A DNA stretch of 6,472 bases from Syntrophomonas sp. UBA4911 (lineage in GTDB: Bacteria; Bacillota; Syntrophomonadia; Syntrophomonadales; Syntrophomonadaceae). The stretch spans positions 64,103 through 70,574 of the forward strand of contig DHCD01000073.1 in assembly GCA_002398105.1 (NCBI GenBank), in the 5' to 3' direction. Shown here one piece after another: positions 1 through 4,648 of this stretch. The translations under genes were made by a program, and so were the position numbers. Position 1 is the first letter of the stretch; every line of letters starts with the position of its first letter. The notes under the pieces were generated by a model. The model saw only the letters and a list, made by a program, of their open reading frames with translations, had not been told where the DNA came from and did not search any database.

Positions 1-36
1 AAAAAAAGGAAGGGTTATTTAGCTAACCCTTCCTTT
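1..36 (-). terminator. Intrinsic terminator after the zinc-ribbon gene
   Basis: A perfect 13-bp inverted repeat (5-17 with 24-36, AAAGGAAGGGTTA and its complement) encloses a 6-base loop. Read on the minus strand it is followed by a T run formed by the A's at 1-7, partly inside the stem. It starts 8 bases past the TAG stop of the zinc-ribbon gene, so it is the end of that transcript. The T run continues to the window edge. Confidence 0.9.
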
Positions 37-43
37 GCTTTTT

Positions 44-343
44 CTAGTAGCGATTGCGTTTAGCCTGATAGCAGTCCCTGCAATACACAGGGCGGTCTCC
101 GCTGGGCTCAAATGGTACGGTTGTCTCCTGACCACAGGCAGCGCAAACCGTCGTAAATACCGGACGATCCTCTCTGGGGCGGGAATTGTAGCCATTGCGT
201 TGCTGTTTGCGGTTCCTTCTACATGCCGGGCAGCGACCCGGTTCGTTCTGAAAACCTTTCTCCGCATAGAATTCCTGCTCTGATGCTGAGAACAAAAACT
301 CGTTTCCGCAATCCTTGCACACTAGATACTTGTCTTCAAACAT
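44..343 (-). CDS. Small double zinc-ribbon protein (zf-trcl-like)
   Basis: A 99-residue protein of unknown function with two four-cysteine zinc sites. The N-terminal ribbon uses C9-x2-C12 and C38-x2-C41 and resembles the 'probable zinc-ribbon' (zf-trcl) proteins. After an Arg/Asn/Gln-rich linker (about 42-60), the second ribbon uses C67-x2-C70 and C88-x2-C91, ending in the motif RPVYCRDCYQ, which recurs in small bacterial proteins annotated only as zinc-ribbon domain proteins. There is no signal peptide or membrane segment, so it should be cytosolic. The basic linker and tail (KRNRY) would suit nucleic-acid or ribosome contact, but that is inference. The ATG at 343-341 is preceded by AAGGGAG with an 8-base spacer. 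It forms a single-gene unit with its own promoter (423-452) and terminator (1-36). Confidence 0.85.
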   Translation of the reverse strand: MFEDKYLVCKDCGNEFLFSASEQEFYAEKGFQNEPGRCPACRRNRKQQRNGYNSRPREDRPVFTTVCAACGQETTVPFEPSGDRPVYCRDCYQAKRNRY

Positions 344-422
344 TAATTCATCTCCCTTCCGGGATTACTCTTGGACTTAGTTTTCCCCAAAAAGGAGATC
401 CCTTCAAGAACAAGGCATTGAA

Positions 423-452
423 ATTATAGCCTAAAACTAAGCTAATTGTCAA
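423..452 (-). promoter_or_regulatory. Sigma-A promoter of the zinc-ribbon gene
   Basis: On the minus strand TTGACA (452-447) and TATAAT (428-423) are separated by 18 bases, both hexamers perfect. The predicted start is near 416, giving a leader of about 73 bases before the ATG at 343. One arm of a 9-bp inverted repeat (AAAACTAAG at 433-441, partner CTTAGTTTT at 376-384) falls in the spacer. The promoter lies just downstream of the tRNA operon terminator, so the gene is transcribed independently. Confidence 0.85.
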
Positions 453-504
453 ATTTTTCAGTTTGGATGATTTTATTCTGGGGGTAATATCGCTTCCCTA
501 TTTT

Positions 505-562
505 CTCAAAAAACAAAATCACTTTCTCCTGTGGAGCTGCTCCATGGATAGAAAGTGATTTT
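505..562 (-). terminator. Terminator of the CAU-Glu-Val tRNA operon
   Basis: A 13-bp perfect stem (515-527 with 550-562) encloses a 22-base apical region that itself contains a small hairpin (TGGAG 532-536 with CTCCA 540-544). On the minus strand the stem ends in GATTTT and is followed by G and six T's. The plus-strand side lacks a T run, so it works on the minus strand. It is 85 bases past the CCA end of tRNA-Val, and no closer terminator is visible. Confidence 0.85.
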
Positions 563-647
563 AAATCTGTATTCGGGTCTAAAGGATCAAGCACTTTTCA
601 TCTTAGCATCAATAATTTTAGCCCTTATAATCCCGAGATATAAACAA

Positions 648-723
648 TGGTGGGCGATGACAGGCTCGAACTGCCGACCCCCTGCTTGTAAGGCAGGTGC
701 TCTCCCAACTGAGCTAATCGCCC
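648..723 (-). tRNA. tRNA-Val (anticodon UAC)
   Basis: The minus strand folds into a full cloverleaf of 76 bases with encoded CCA (650-648). The acceptor stem GGGCGAT pairs perfectly with ATCGCCC; the D stem is GCTC/GAGC; the anticodon stem CCTGC/GCAGG holds the loop CTTACAA, giving anticodon UAC, which reads Val codons; the T arm has the TTCGAGC loop with one G-T pair. The discriminator base is A. It is the last tRNA of the three-tRNA unit, only 5 bases from tRNA-Glu. Confidence 0.97.
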
Positions 724-728
724 TTGAA

Positions 729-804
729 TGGTGACCCCTGGGGGACTCGAACCCCCGTTACCGCCGTGAAAGGGCGGTGTCTTAGACCGCTTGACCAAGG
801 GGCC
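729..804 (-). tRNA. tRNA-Glu (anticodon UUC)
   Basis: A 76-base cloverleaf on the minus strand with encoded CCA (731-729). The acceptor GGCCCCT pairs with AGGGGTC through one G-T wobble; the anticodon stem CCGCC/GGCGG holds the loop CTTTCAC, giving UUC, which reads Glu codons; the T stem GGGGG/CCCCC is perfect around TTCGAGT. It lies between tRNA-Val (5-base gap) and the CAU tRNA, from which it is separated by an 86-base spacer filled by a heptamer-repeat structure. Confidence 0.97.
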
Positions 805-806
805 AT

Positions 807-889
807 ATCGGAGGTCGGAAGACGGATGTCAGATGTCGGAATTTTTAGCTTTAGTTCCGGCTTCCGTCCTCAGACTTCTGACTTCTGCA
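807..889 (-). repeat. Inverted heptamer-repeat structure between two tRNAs
   Basis: Seven-base units run in tandem in two opposed blocks. The left block is ATCGGAG, GTCGGAA, GACGGAT, GTCAGAT, GTCGGAA (807-841). The right block (855-889), read as its complement, gives GCCGGAA, GACGGAA, GTCTGAG, GTCAGAA and a degenerate TGCAGAA. The blocks flank a 13-base AT-rich centre. The transcript would fold into a long imperfect hairpin; the innermost seven pairs (835-841 with 855-861) include one G-T. It lies in the precursor between the CAU tRNA and tRNA-Glu. No T run follows on the minus strand, so it is not an ordinary terminator. The strand is given as that of the tRNA transcript. Function unknown. 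Confidence 0.8.
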
Positions 890-890
890 A

Positions 891-966
891 TGGTGGGCCT
901 ACCAGGACTCGAACCTGGGACCAACCGGTTATGAGCCGGTAGCTCTACCAACTGAGCTATAGGCCC
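891..966 (-). tRNA. tRNA with CAU anticodon (elongator Met, possibly Ile2)
   Basis: A 76-base cloverleaf on the minus strand with encoded CCA (893-891). The acceptor GGGCCTA pairs perfectly with TAGGCCC; the anticodon stem ACCGG/CCGGT holds the loop CTCATAA, giving CAU; the T arm CCAGG/CCTGG encloses TTCGAGT. The paired first base (G1-C72) and the lack of GGG/CCC in the anticodon stem rule out initiator tRNA. Pairs C4-G69 and C5-G68 resemble those used by E. coli TilS to recognise the tRNA-Ile2 whose CAU is modified to lysidine, so Ile decoding AUA is a real alternative to Met. First tRNA of the three-gene unit. Confidence 0.93.
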
Positions 967-993
967 GGAATAGTGCGGAACCCCGCAAGAGTT

Positions 994-1023
994 AGTATAC
1001 CAAAATTACATTTAAAAGGTCAA
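994..1023 (-). promoter_or_regulatory. Sigma-A promoter of the CAU-Glu-Val tRNA operon
   Basis: On the minus strand TTGACC (1023-1018) and TATACT (999-994) are separated by 18 bases, one mismatch each from consensus. The predicted start near 987 gives about 20 bases of leader before the first tRNA base at 966. The leader contains a short GC hairpin (GCGG/CCGC at 986-975) just ahead of the mature 5' end. Confidence 0.8.
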
Positions 1024-1060
1024 TAGCCAAACTCTCTTATTTTCCGGGATTCTTTCAAAC

Positions 1061-1090
1061 AAAAAGCGGTAACTTTTGCAGGGTTACCGC
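1061..1090 (-). terminator. Terminator of tRNA-Asn (and of rpoD readthrough)
   Basis: An 8-bp perfect stem GCGGTAAC/GTTACCGC (1090-1083 with 1073-1066) with a 9-base loop is followed on the minus strand by TTTTTGTTT (1065-1057). It begins 13 bases after the CCA end of tRNA-Asn and ends upstream of the next tRNA promoter. It separates the two tRNA units. With no terminator between rpoD and tRNA-Asn, it is also the first stop for readthrough from rpoD. Confidence 0.9.
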
Positions 1091-1103
1091 CGGGAATATT
1101 CAT

Positions 1104-1178
1104 TGGCTCCCCGAGTAGGATTCGAACCTACAACCCTCCGGTTAACAGCCGGATGCTCTACCGTTGAGCTATCGAGGA
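1104..1178 (-). tRNA. tRNA-Asn (anticodon GUU)
   Basis: A 75-base cloverleaf on the minus strand with encoded CCA (1106-1104) and discriminator G. The acceptor TCCTCGA pairs with TCGGGGA through one T-G wobble; the D stem is GCTC/GAGC; the anticodon stem TCCGG/CCGGA holds the loop CTGTTAA, giving GUU, which reads both Asn codons; the T stem GTAGG/CCTAC encloses TTCGAAT. It has its own consensus promoter and terminator and lies 60 bases past the rpoD stop codon. Confidence 0.97.
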
Positions 1179-1195
1179 ATGCCCCAACGAGAAAT

Positions 1196-1224
1196 ATTAT
1201 ATCTTCCTACAAGTCGCTTGTCAA
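1196..1224 (-). promoter_or_regulatory. Consensus sigma-A promoter of tRNA-Asn
   Basis: On the minus strand TTGACA (1224-1219) and TATAAT (1201-1196) are separated by 17 bases: full consensus in both hexamers and ideal spacing. The predicted start near 1189 leaves about 10 bases before the tRNA 5' end at 1178. A small dyad, ACAAG/CTTGT (1209-1213 with 1217-1221), overlaps the -35 region. The -35 lies only 14 bases beyond the rpoD stop. Confidence 0.9.
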
Positions 1225-1238
1225 CAACGTAATTACCC

Positions 1239-2318
1239 TTATTCAATATAATCCTTGAGCTTTTTGCTCCGGGAAGGATGCCTGAGTTTGCGCAAAGCCT
1301 TGGCTTCTATCTGCCTTATTCTTTCCCTGGTCACGCCAAATTCCTGACCTACCTCCTCCAGGGTACGAGGCCGGCCGTCATCAAGCCCGAACCTTAAACG
1401 GAGAACCTTCTCCTCCCTTTCGGTAAGAGTATTGAGGATACCATCCAGATGTTCGCGCAGAAGTACAAAAGAGGCTGACTCTTCTGGTGATTCCGCATCT
1501 TCATCAGTTATGAAGTCCCCCAGATGGCTATCATCTTCCTCCCCGATAGGGGTCTCCAGTGAAACCGGTTCCTGAGCTACTTTCATAATTTCTATAACCC
1601 TATCTACCGGAATGTCCATCTCCATTGCCACTTCAAAGGGAGTAGGTTCACGTCCCAGAGTCTGCAACAGGTTTCTCTGAACACGGGATAACTTGTTAAT
1701 AGTCTCCACCATATGCACCGGAATCCGGATGGTACGAGCCTGATCAGCTATAGCACGAGTTATGGCCTGCCTGATCCACCAGGTGGCATAAGTGCTAAAT
1801 TTAAACCCCTTACAATAATCAAATTTCTCTACTGCTTTCATAAGGCCTAAGTTCCCTTCCTGAATTAAATCCAGAAAGAGCATGCCTCTTCCCACATAGC
1901 GCTTGGCTATGCTGACAACCAGCCTCAGGTTAGCTTCTACCAGCTGCCTTTTGGCATCTTCATCACCTTTTTCTATCCTTTGAGCCAGATCTATCTCCTG
2001 ATTCGCTGTAAGCAGGGGAACTCTTCCAATTTCTTTCAGATACATACGAACCGGATCGTCTATTTCAACGCCATCAGGAATGACTACTTCTTCTGTTTCC
2101 AGGCTTTCGTGATCTCCGGAATCATTTCCGTCGTCAGCTTCATTGCCCACGCTTATACCCAAGGATTGAAGGTGCTCCAGTATGTCCTCTATATTGTCCG
2201 GTCCCAGACTGAATTCATGCAGGTCTTCCATAATCTCTTCATAACTCAGATTTCTTTTGGATTTCCCCTTTTCAGCCAGGGCGCTAACCGTTTCCGCAAG
2301 CTTTCTATCCAGTTTCAT
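1239..2318 (-). CDS. rpoD: Primary RNA polymerase sigma factor SigA/RpoD
   Basis: The housekeeping sigma-70 factor: it binds core RNA polymerase, recognises -35/-10 promoters and melts DNA. At 359 residues it has the short Firmicute form. Domains: a reduced region 1.1 (about 8-56), an acidic linker rich in D, E, G and N (58-79), region 1.2 (about 86-118, DDPVRMYLKEIG), region 2 (about 122-192) with the core-binding DLIQEGNLGL and the melting/-10 segment FSTYATWWIRQAITR, region 3 (about 201-275), and region 4 (about 290-345) with the -35-reading helix-turn-helix TLEEVGQEFGVTRERIRQIE. The long insert between regions 1.2 and 2 of E. coli RpoD is absent. The ATG overlaps the dnaG stop (ATGA), and AAGGGGGG precedes it by 5 bases inside dnaG, so translation is probably coupled. 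No terminator is seen before the tRNA-Asn promoter. Confidence 0.98.
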   Translation of the reverse strand: MKLDRKLAETVSALAEKGKSKRNLSYEEIMEDLHEFSLGPDNIEDILEHLQSLGISVGNEADDGNDSGDHESLETEEVVIPDGVEIDDPVRMYLKEIGRVPLLTANQEIDLAQRIEKGDEDAKRQLVEANLRLVVSIAKRYVGRGMLFLDLIQEGNLGLMKAVEKFDYCKGFKFSTYATWWIRQAITRAIADQARTIRIPVHMVETINKLSRVQRNLLQTLGREPTPFEVAMEMDIPVDRVIEIMKVAQEPVSLETPIGEEDDSHLGDFITDEDAESPEESASFVLLREHLDGILNTLTEREEKVLRLRFGLDDGRPRTLEEVGQEFGVTRERIRQIEAKALRKLRHPSRSKKLKDYIE

Positions 2319-4093
2319 TCTATCCCCCCTTCCCGGGTTTTGTTTAAAAAGATATCCAGGTTTAATATGAATTTGAGCAAATGATTAAAATCTCCTTCTG
2401 ACCTGAGAAAAATAATCTGTTGATATATCTTCTGCCAGCGTGCTTCCATTTTTATTGCTTGCACCCGGCGGATAAATTCACTAATTTGGGCCTCATCTAT
2501 ATCTAAGTCTTCCATCAGGAAAATGATTCTGGCATAGCTGGCAGCCAATCCTTCCTGATTCATTATTTCCCCTAATTGTTGGAGTTTCTTTTCCCCGCTT
2601 CCTTCAAGCCGGTTATAACAATTCACCATGGTTGCATATTCTGGACGAGCAAAAAAGTTCAATCCCAGACTAGCCTTGATTCTGGCAAATATTTTCGGGC
2701 TTTTCAGCATGGCTGCCAATATTTTCTCATCTTTGCTATAATTGCCGTACTGTATATTATCCCTAGATATTTGCGTTTTATTCTTTTTCACCGGGTTAGG
2801 GGCATTATCTGCAGCCCTTAGTTCCCGATAAATTAAATTGGCTTCCAGCATCAACTTTTGGGCCAGGATTTTAACGTAATAGTCTTTTTCTATTTCACTG
2901 TTCAATCGGTTGATATCATTCCTTAAAGCCTTTACTATCTTGACCCTGGTCTCCAAATTAAGTGATTTTTCCTCTTTTAAATATCTATTAATTTTAAATT
3001 CCAGATGACTTATTTTATTATTCTGTATATATTGTAAAAATTCCTCTTTTCCATTAACTTCTAAAAATTCATCGGGGTCCTTAGCGCCAGGCAAGGTTAC
3101 TACCTGCACTCTCAGACCTTCTGCAAATAATATATCAATAGCTCTTAAGGTTTCCCGCTGTCCGGCCTCATCGCCATCATAAAGGATTACGACGTTTTCC
3201 GTATAGCGATTCAGGAGGCCGGCCTGATCCTGGGTCAATGCAGTTCCCAGCGAAGCTACACAATTACGTAATCCTGCCTGCTGCAGTTTGATACAATCCA
3301 TATAGCCTTCCAGCAGCAGAACCTGATTAGCGGCCCGAACGGCCTCCCGGGCTTGGAAGAGCCCGTAAAGGACCTTGCGTTTGGAATATATATCAGTTTC
3401 CGGGGTATTTATATATTTGGGCAGACTTTCATCAAGTACCCTGCCGCCAAACCCAACAATATCACCGTTATAATGAAATATAGGAAACATCAGGCGGCTG
3501 CGGAATAAGTCATAAAAAGTATGCTTGTTTTCATTACGTTTAATTAAGCCGGATGATTTCACCTGTTCCTGAGGAAAACCTTTTTTGAGCAGATATTCCT
3601 CCACCGCATTCCACTCACCGGGGGCATAGCCTAATTTATAAGCTATTACCGTTTCTTTCCTGATGCCGCGTTTATACAGATATTCCAGGGCCGGTTTTCC
3701 CTGGGGGCTTAATAATATATGATGATAAAATTCTGCTGCTGCCTGGTTTATTTCTATAACTTTTTTTCTGCGGTCTGAACCCTGTTTGCTCCCCGAAGCA
3801 GAAGCAAGTTTTACTCCCGCCCGGGCGGCCAGGAATTCCAAAGCTTCCCTGAAATCAATATTGTCACGTTTCATGACAAAAGAGAAAATGTCTCCCCCCG
3901 CATGGCAGCCAAAGCAATAAAACATATTACGATCCGGCGTTACGCTGAATGAGGGGGTTTTTTCCGCATGAAAAGGGCATAGGCCCCAATAGCGGTTGCC
4001 TTTTCGGGTTAGTTTAACGGTTTCCCCCACTATGTCTACTATATCAAGACGCTCGGAAATTTCCCGAACATCCCGGTCATCAAAAGCGGTCAT
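2315..4093 (-). CDS. dnaG: DNA primase DnaG
   Basis: Synthesises the RNA primers for lagging-strand and initiation synthesis at the replication fork. At 592 residues it has the usual length. The N-terminal CHC2 zinc-binding domain has C39, H42, C60 and C63 (CPFHAEKTPSFSV, YCFGC). The catalytic core carries the RNA polymerase domain, and the Toprim fold has the acid motif EGYMD (E262) and the metal-binding DGD (D306, D308) in LYDGDEAG, all in expected positions. The C-terminal part (about 450-592) is divergent and helical, as expected for the replicative-helicase-binding domain. The start is ATG at 4093-4091, with a modest GGTGATGG just upstream; the N-terminus begins a few residues before the conserved ISERLDIVDIVGE. 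Its stop overlaps the rpoD start by four bases. A sigma-H-like promoter lies immediately upstream; no convincing sigma-A promoter is visible in the gap. Confidence 0.98.
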   Translation of the reverse strand: MTAFDDRDVREISERLDIVDIVGETVKLTRKGNRYWGLCPFHAEKTPSFSVTPDRNMFYCFGCHAGGDIFSFVMKRDNIDFREALEFLAARAGVKLASASGSKQGSDRRKKVIEINQAAAEFYHHILLSPQGKPALEYLYKRGIRKETVIAYKLGYAPGEWNAVEEYLLKKGFPQEQVKSSGLIKRNENKHTFYDLFRSRLMFPIFHYNGDIVGFGGRVLDESLPKYINTPETDIYSKRKVLYGLFQAREAVRAANQVLLLEGYMDCIKLQQAGLRNCVASLGTALTQDQAGLLNRYTENVVILYDGDEAGQRETLRAIDILFAEGLRVQVVTLPGAKDPDEFLEVNGKEEFLQYIQNNKISHLEFKINRYLKEEKSLNLETRVKIVKALRNDINRLNSEIEKDYYVKILAQKLMLEANLIYRELRAADNAPNPVKKNKTQISRDNIQYGNYSKDEKILAAMLKSPKIFARIKASLGLNFFARPEYATMVNCYNRLEGSGEKKLQQLGEIMNQEGLAASYARIIFLMEDLDIDEAQISEFIRRVQAIKMEARWQKIYQQIIFLRSEGDFNHLLKFILNLDIFLNKTREGGIE

Positions 4094-4105
4094 TTTCCAT
4101 CACCA

Positions 4106-4134
4106 ATATTCTATATCTTTATTGCATATCCTCT
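4106..4134 (-). promoter_or_regulatory. Sigma-H-like promoter before dnaG-rpoD
   Basis: On the minus strand AGAGGATAT (4134-4126) and ATAGAATAT (4114-4106) are separated by 11 bases. This matches, without mismatch, the published Bacillus sigma-H pattern RnAGGAwwW-(11-12)-RnnGAATww as I recall it. B. subtilis is known to use a sigma-H promoter for its dnaG-rpoD operon. The start would fall near 4100, leaving a leader of only about 7-12 bases before the ATG at 4093 and keeping just the GATGG part of the Shine-Dalgarno. That short leader argues for caution. Confidence 0.5.
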
Positions 4135-4162
4135 TTTTGGTCGTTTTTTGTCTCTTTTTGGT
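4131..4162 (-). repeat. Two direct copies of ACCAAAAAGAG, 21 bp apart
   Basis: The 11-base sequence ACCAAAAAGAG (minus strand) occurs at 4162-4152 and again at 4141-4131. The period is 21 bp, about two helical turns, so both copies face the same side of the DNA. The second copy overlaps the -35 element of the sigma-H-like promoter. The arrangement suits a regulator site or an A-tract upstream element; no regulator is identified. Confidence 0.5.
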
Positions 4163-4184
4163 ACACAATTATTCTACTGTCTAT

Positions 4185-4213
4185 CTATTCTACAGCCAGA
4201 CTATTTCTCCTTT
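4185..4213 (-). promoter_or_regulatory. Second, weaker sigma-H-like promoter candidate
   Basis: On the minus strand AAAGGAGAA (4213-4205) and GTAGAATAG (4193-4185) are again 11 bases apart, each one mismatch from RnAGGAwwW and RnnGAATww. It would give a leader of about 85 bases before dnaG that keeps the full ribosome binding site, a more conventional arrangement than the candidate at 4106-4134. The pattern is short and AT-rich, so chance is a serious alternative. Confidence 0.3.
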
Positions 4214-4221
4214 ATCCCTGA

Positions 4222-4237
4222 CAGATAAATTTATCTG
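4222..4237. repeat. Perfect 16-bp palindrome CAGATAAATTTATCTG
   Basis: A perfect, gapless 16-bp palindrome about 130 bases upstream of dnaG, between the 4276-4314 terminator and the promoter candidates. It has the shape of a binding site for a dimeric regulator. As RNA it would make only a weak hairpin, because there is no loop. No known operator is recognised. Confidence 0.45.
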
Positions 4238-4240
4238 ACC

Positions 4241-4260
4241 AGAACCATGCAGAACCATAG
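4241..4260. repeat. Tandem 10-bp duplication (AGAACCATGC, AGAACCATAG)
   Basis: Two adjacent 10-base units differ at one position (the ninth). They lie between the 16-bp palindrome and the terminator at 4276-4314. This is probably a replication-slippage duplication; a one-helical-turn pair of protein sites is possible but unsupported. Confidence 0.6.
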
Positions 4261-4275
4261 CAAAATGTTTGGTAT

Positions 4276-4314
4276 AATTAAAAATGCTGGACCTTTAAAG
4301 TTAAACGATCCAGC
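4276..4314 (-). terminator. Intrinsic terminator between dgt and dnaG
   Basis: On the minus strand GCTGGATC (4314-4307) pairs with GGTCCAGC (4293-4286) through 8 bp with one T-G. The loop contains a smaller TTTA/TAAA pairing, and the stem is followed by ATTTTTAATT (4285-4276). It lies 35 bases past the stop of the ORF fragment at 4350-4568 and some 380 bases past the dgt stop. It ends upstream transcription before the dnaG promoter region, arguing that dnaG-rpoD is separate from dgt. Confidence 0.7.
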
Positions 4315-4349
4315 GACATGGGGGGTTATATATAAATAAGGTTAGGGAC

Positions 4350-4568
4350 TCAGTGATTCACCTCGACCAGGTGGTTCCGCCCGGTATACAACAGAGGTTT
4401 TTTAATAAGGAGCAGACCTACTGCCATCATAACAAAGTTAAATGAGATTGATATCTTTATCTGTCTGCCCCACTCCTTAGTTATGCAATTCTTATGCCAA
4501 AAGTCCAGACTACTAACTAAAGTCCAGAAATTATTATTGATTGCCTTTATTCTACTGCTTTGATCAGG
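4350..4568 (-). pseudogene. Possible gene remnant or micro-ORF with one membrane segment
   Basis: A 72-residue open frame between an in-frame TAA (4571-4569) and the TGA at 4352-4350. It has no usable start upstream of a double ATG at 4430-4425, which would give a 26-residue peptide (MMAVGLLLIKKPLLYTGR, then NHLVEVNH) without a clear ribosome binding site. The wider frame reads like the end of a membrane protein: a basic amphipathic lead (TKEWGRQIKIS), a hydrophobic helix (about residues 39-55 of the frame) and a polar tail. A terminator follows 35 bases later, as after a real gene. I do not recognise the family. It may be the decayed end of a lost gene, a tiny ORF, or chance; confidence is low. 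Confidence 0.25.
4500..4528. repeat. Direct repeat AAAGTCCAGA, period 19 bp
   Basis: The 10-base sequence AAAGTCCAGA occurs at 4500-4509 and 4519-4528, within the ORF fragment between dgt and dnaG. In that frame it gives related FWTL and LDFW stretches. No transposon ends or target-site duplications were found around it. Significance unclear. Confidence 0.5.
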
Positions 4569-4648
4569 TTATGCTATAGGGTGAAAATTAATTGTAAGCT
4601 TTTGGCGATAATTTGTAATTACAATTAAATTCTTAAAAAGATAGATTA

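Noticed and set aside
724..1258. Plus-strand frames of 60-72 codons across the tRNA genes, with peptide stretches such as TRTRTWDQ and RVGFEPTT.
   Set aside because: These are translations of the complements of tRNA T-arms and acceptor stems, a well-known source of false small proteins.
1980..2384. A 134-codon plus-strand frame antisense to rpoD and the end of dnaG.
   Set aside because: It is fully explained as the complement of conserved coding sequence, with no independent domain.
4211..4224. A DnaA-box-like TTATCCCTG upstream of dnaG.
   Set aside because: It differs from TTATNCACA at three positions and is single; no cluster of boxes or origin-like organisation is present.
4131..4260. 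Short repeats upstream of dnaG considered as a mini CRISPR array or IS end.
   Set aside because: The repeats are 10-16 bp, of different sequences, with no regular spacers, no transposase and no target duplications.
4270..4278. An extended -10-like TGGTATAAT on the plus strand.
   Set aside because: It has no matching -35, no plus-strand gene follows, and the same bases lie in the T-rich tail region of a minus-strand terminator.
4305..4442. A plus-strand open frame of about 45 codons overlapping the minus-strand ORF fragment.
   Set aside because: It has no good start or ribosome binding site and no recognisable motif; the minus-strand reading has better support through its terminator.
4315..4470. 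Possible riboswitch or structured leader between dgt and dnaG.
   Set aside because: I could not find a conserved riboswitch core (T-box, TPP, SAM, cobalamin or similar), and a terminator separates this stretch from dnaG.
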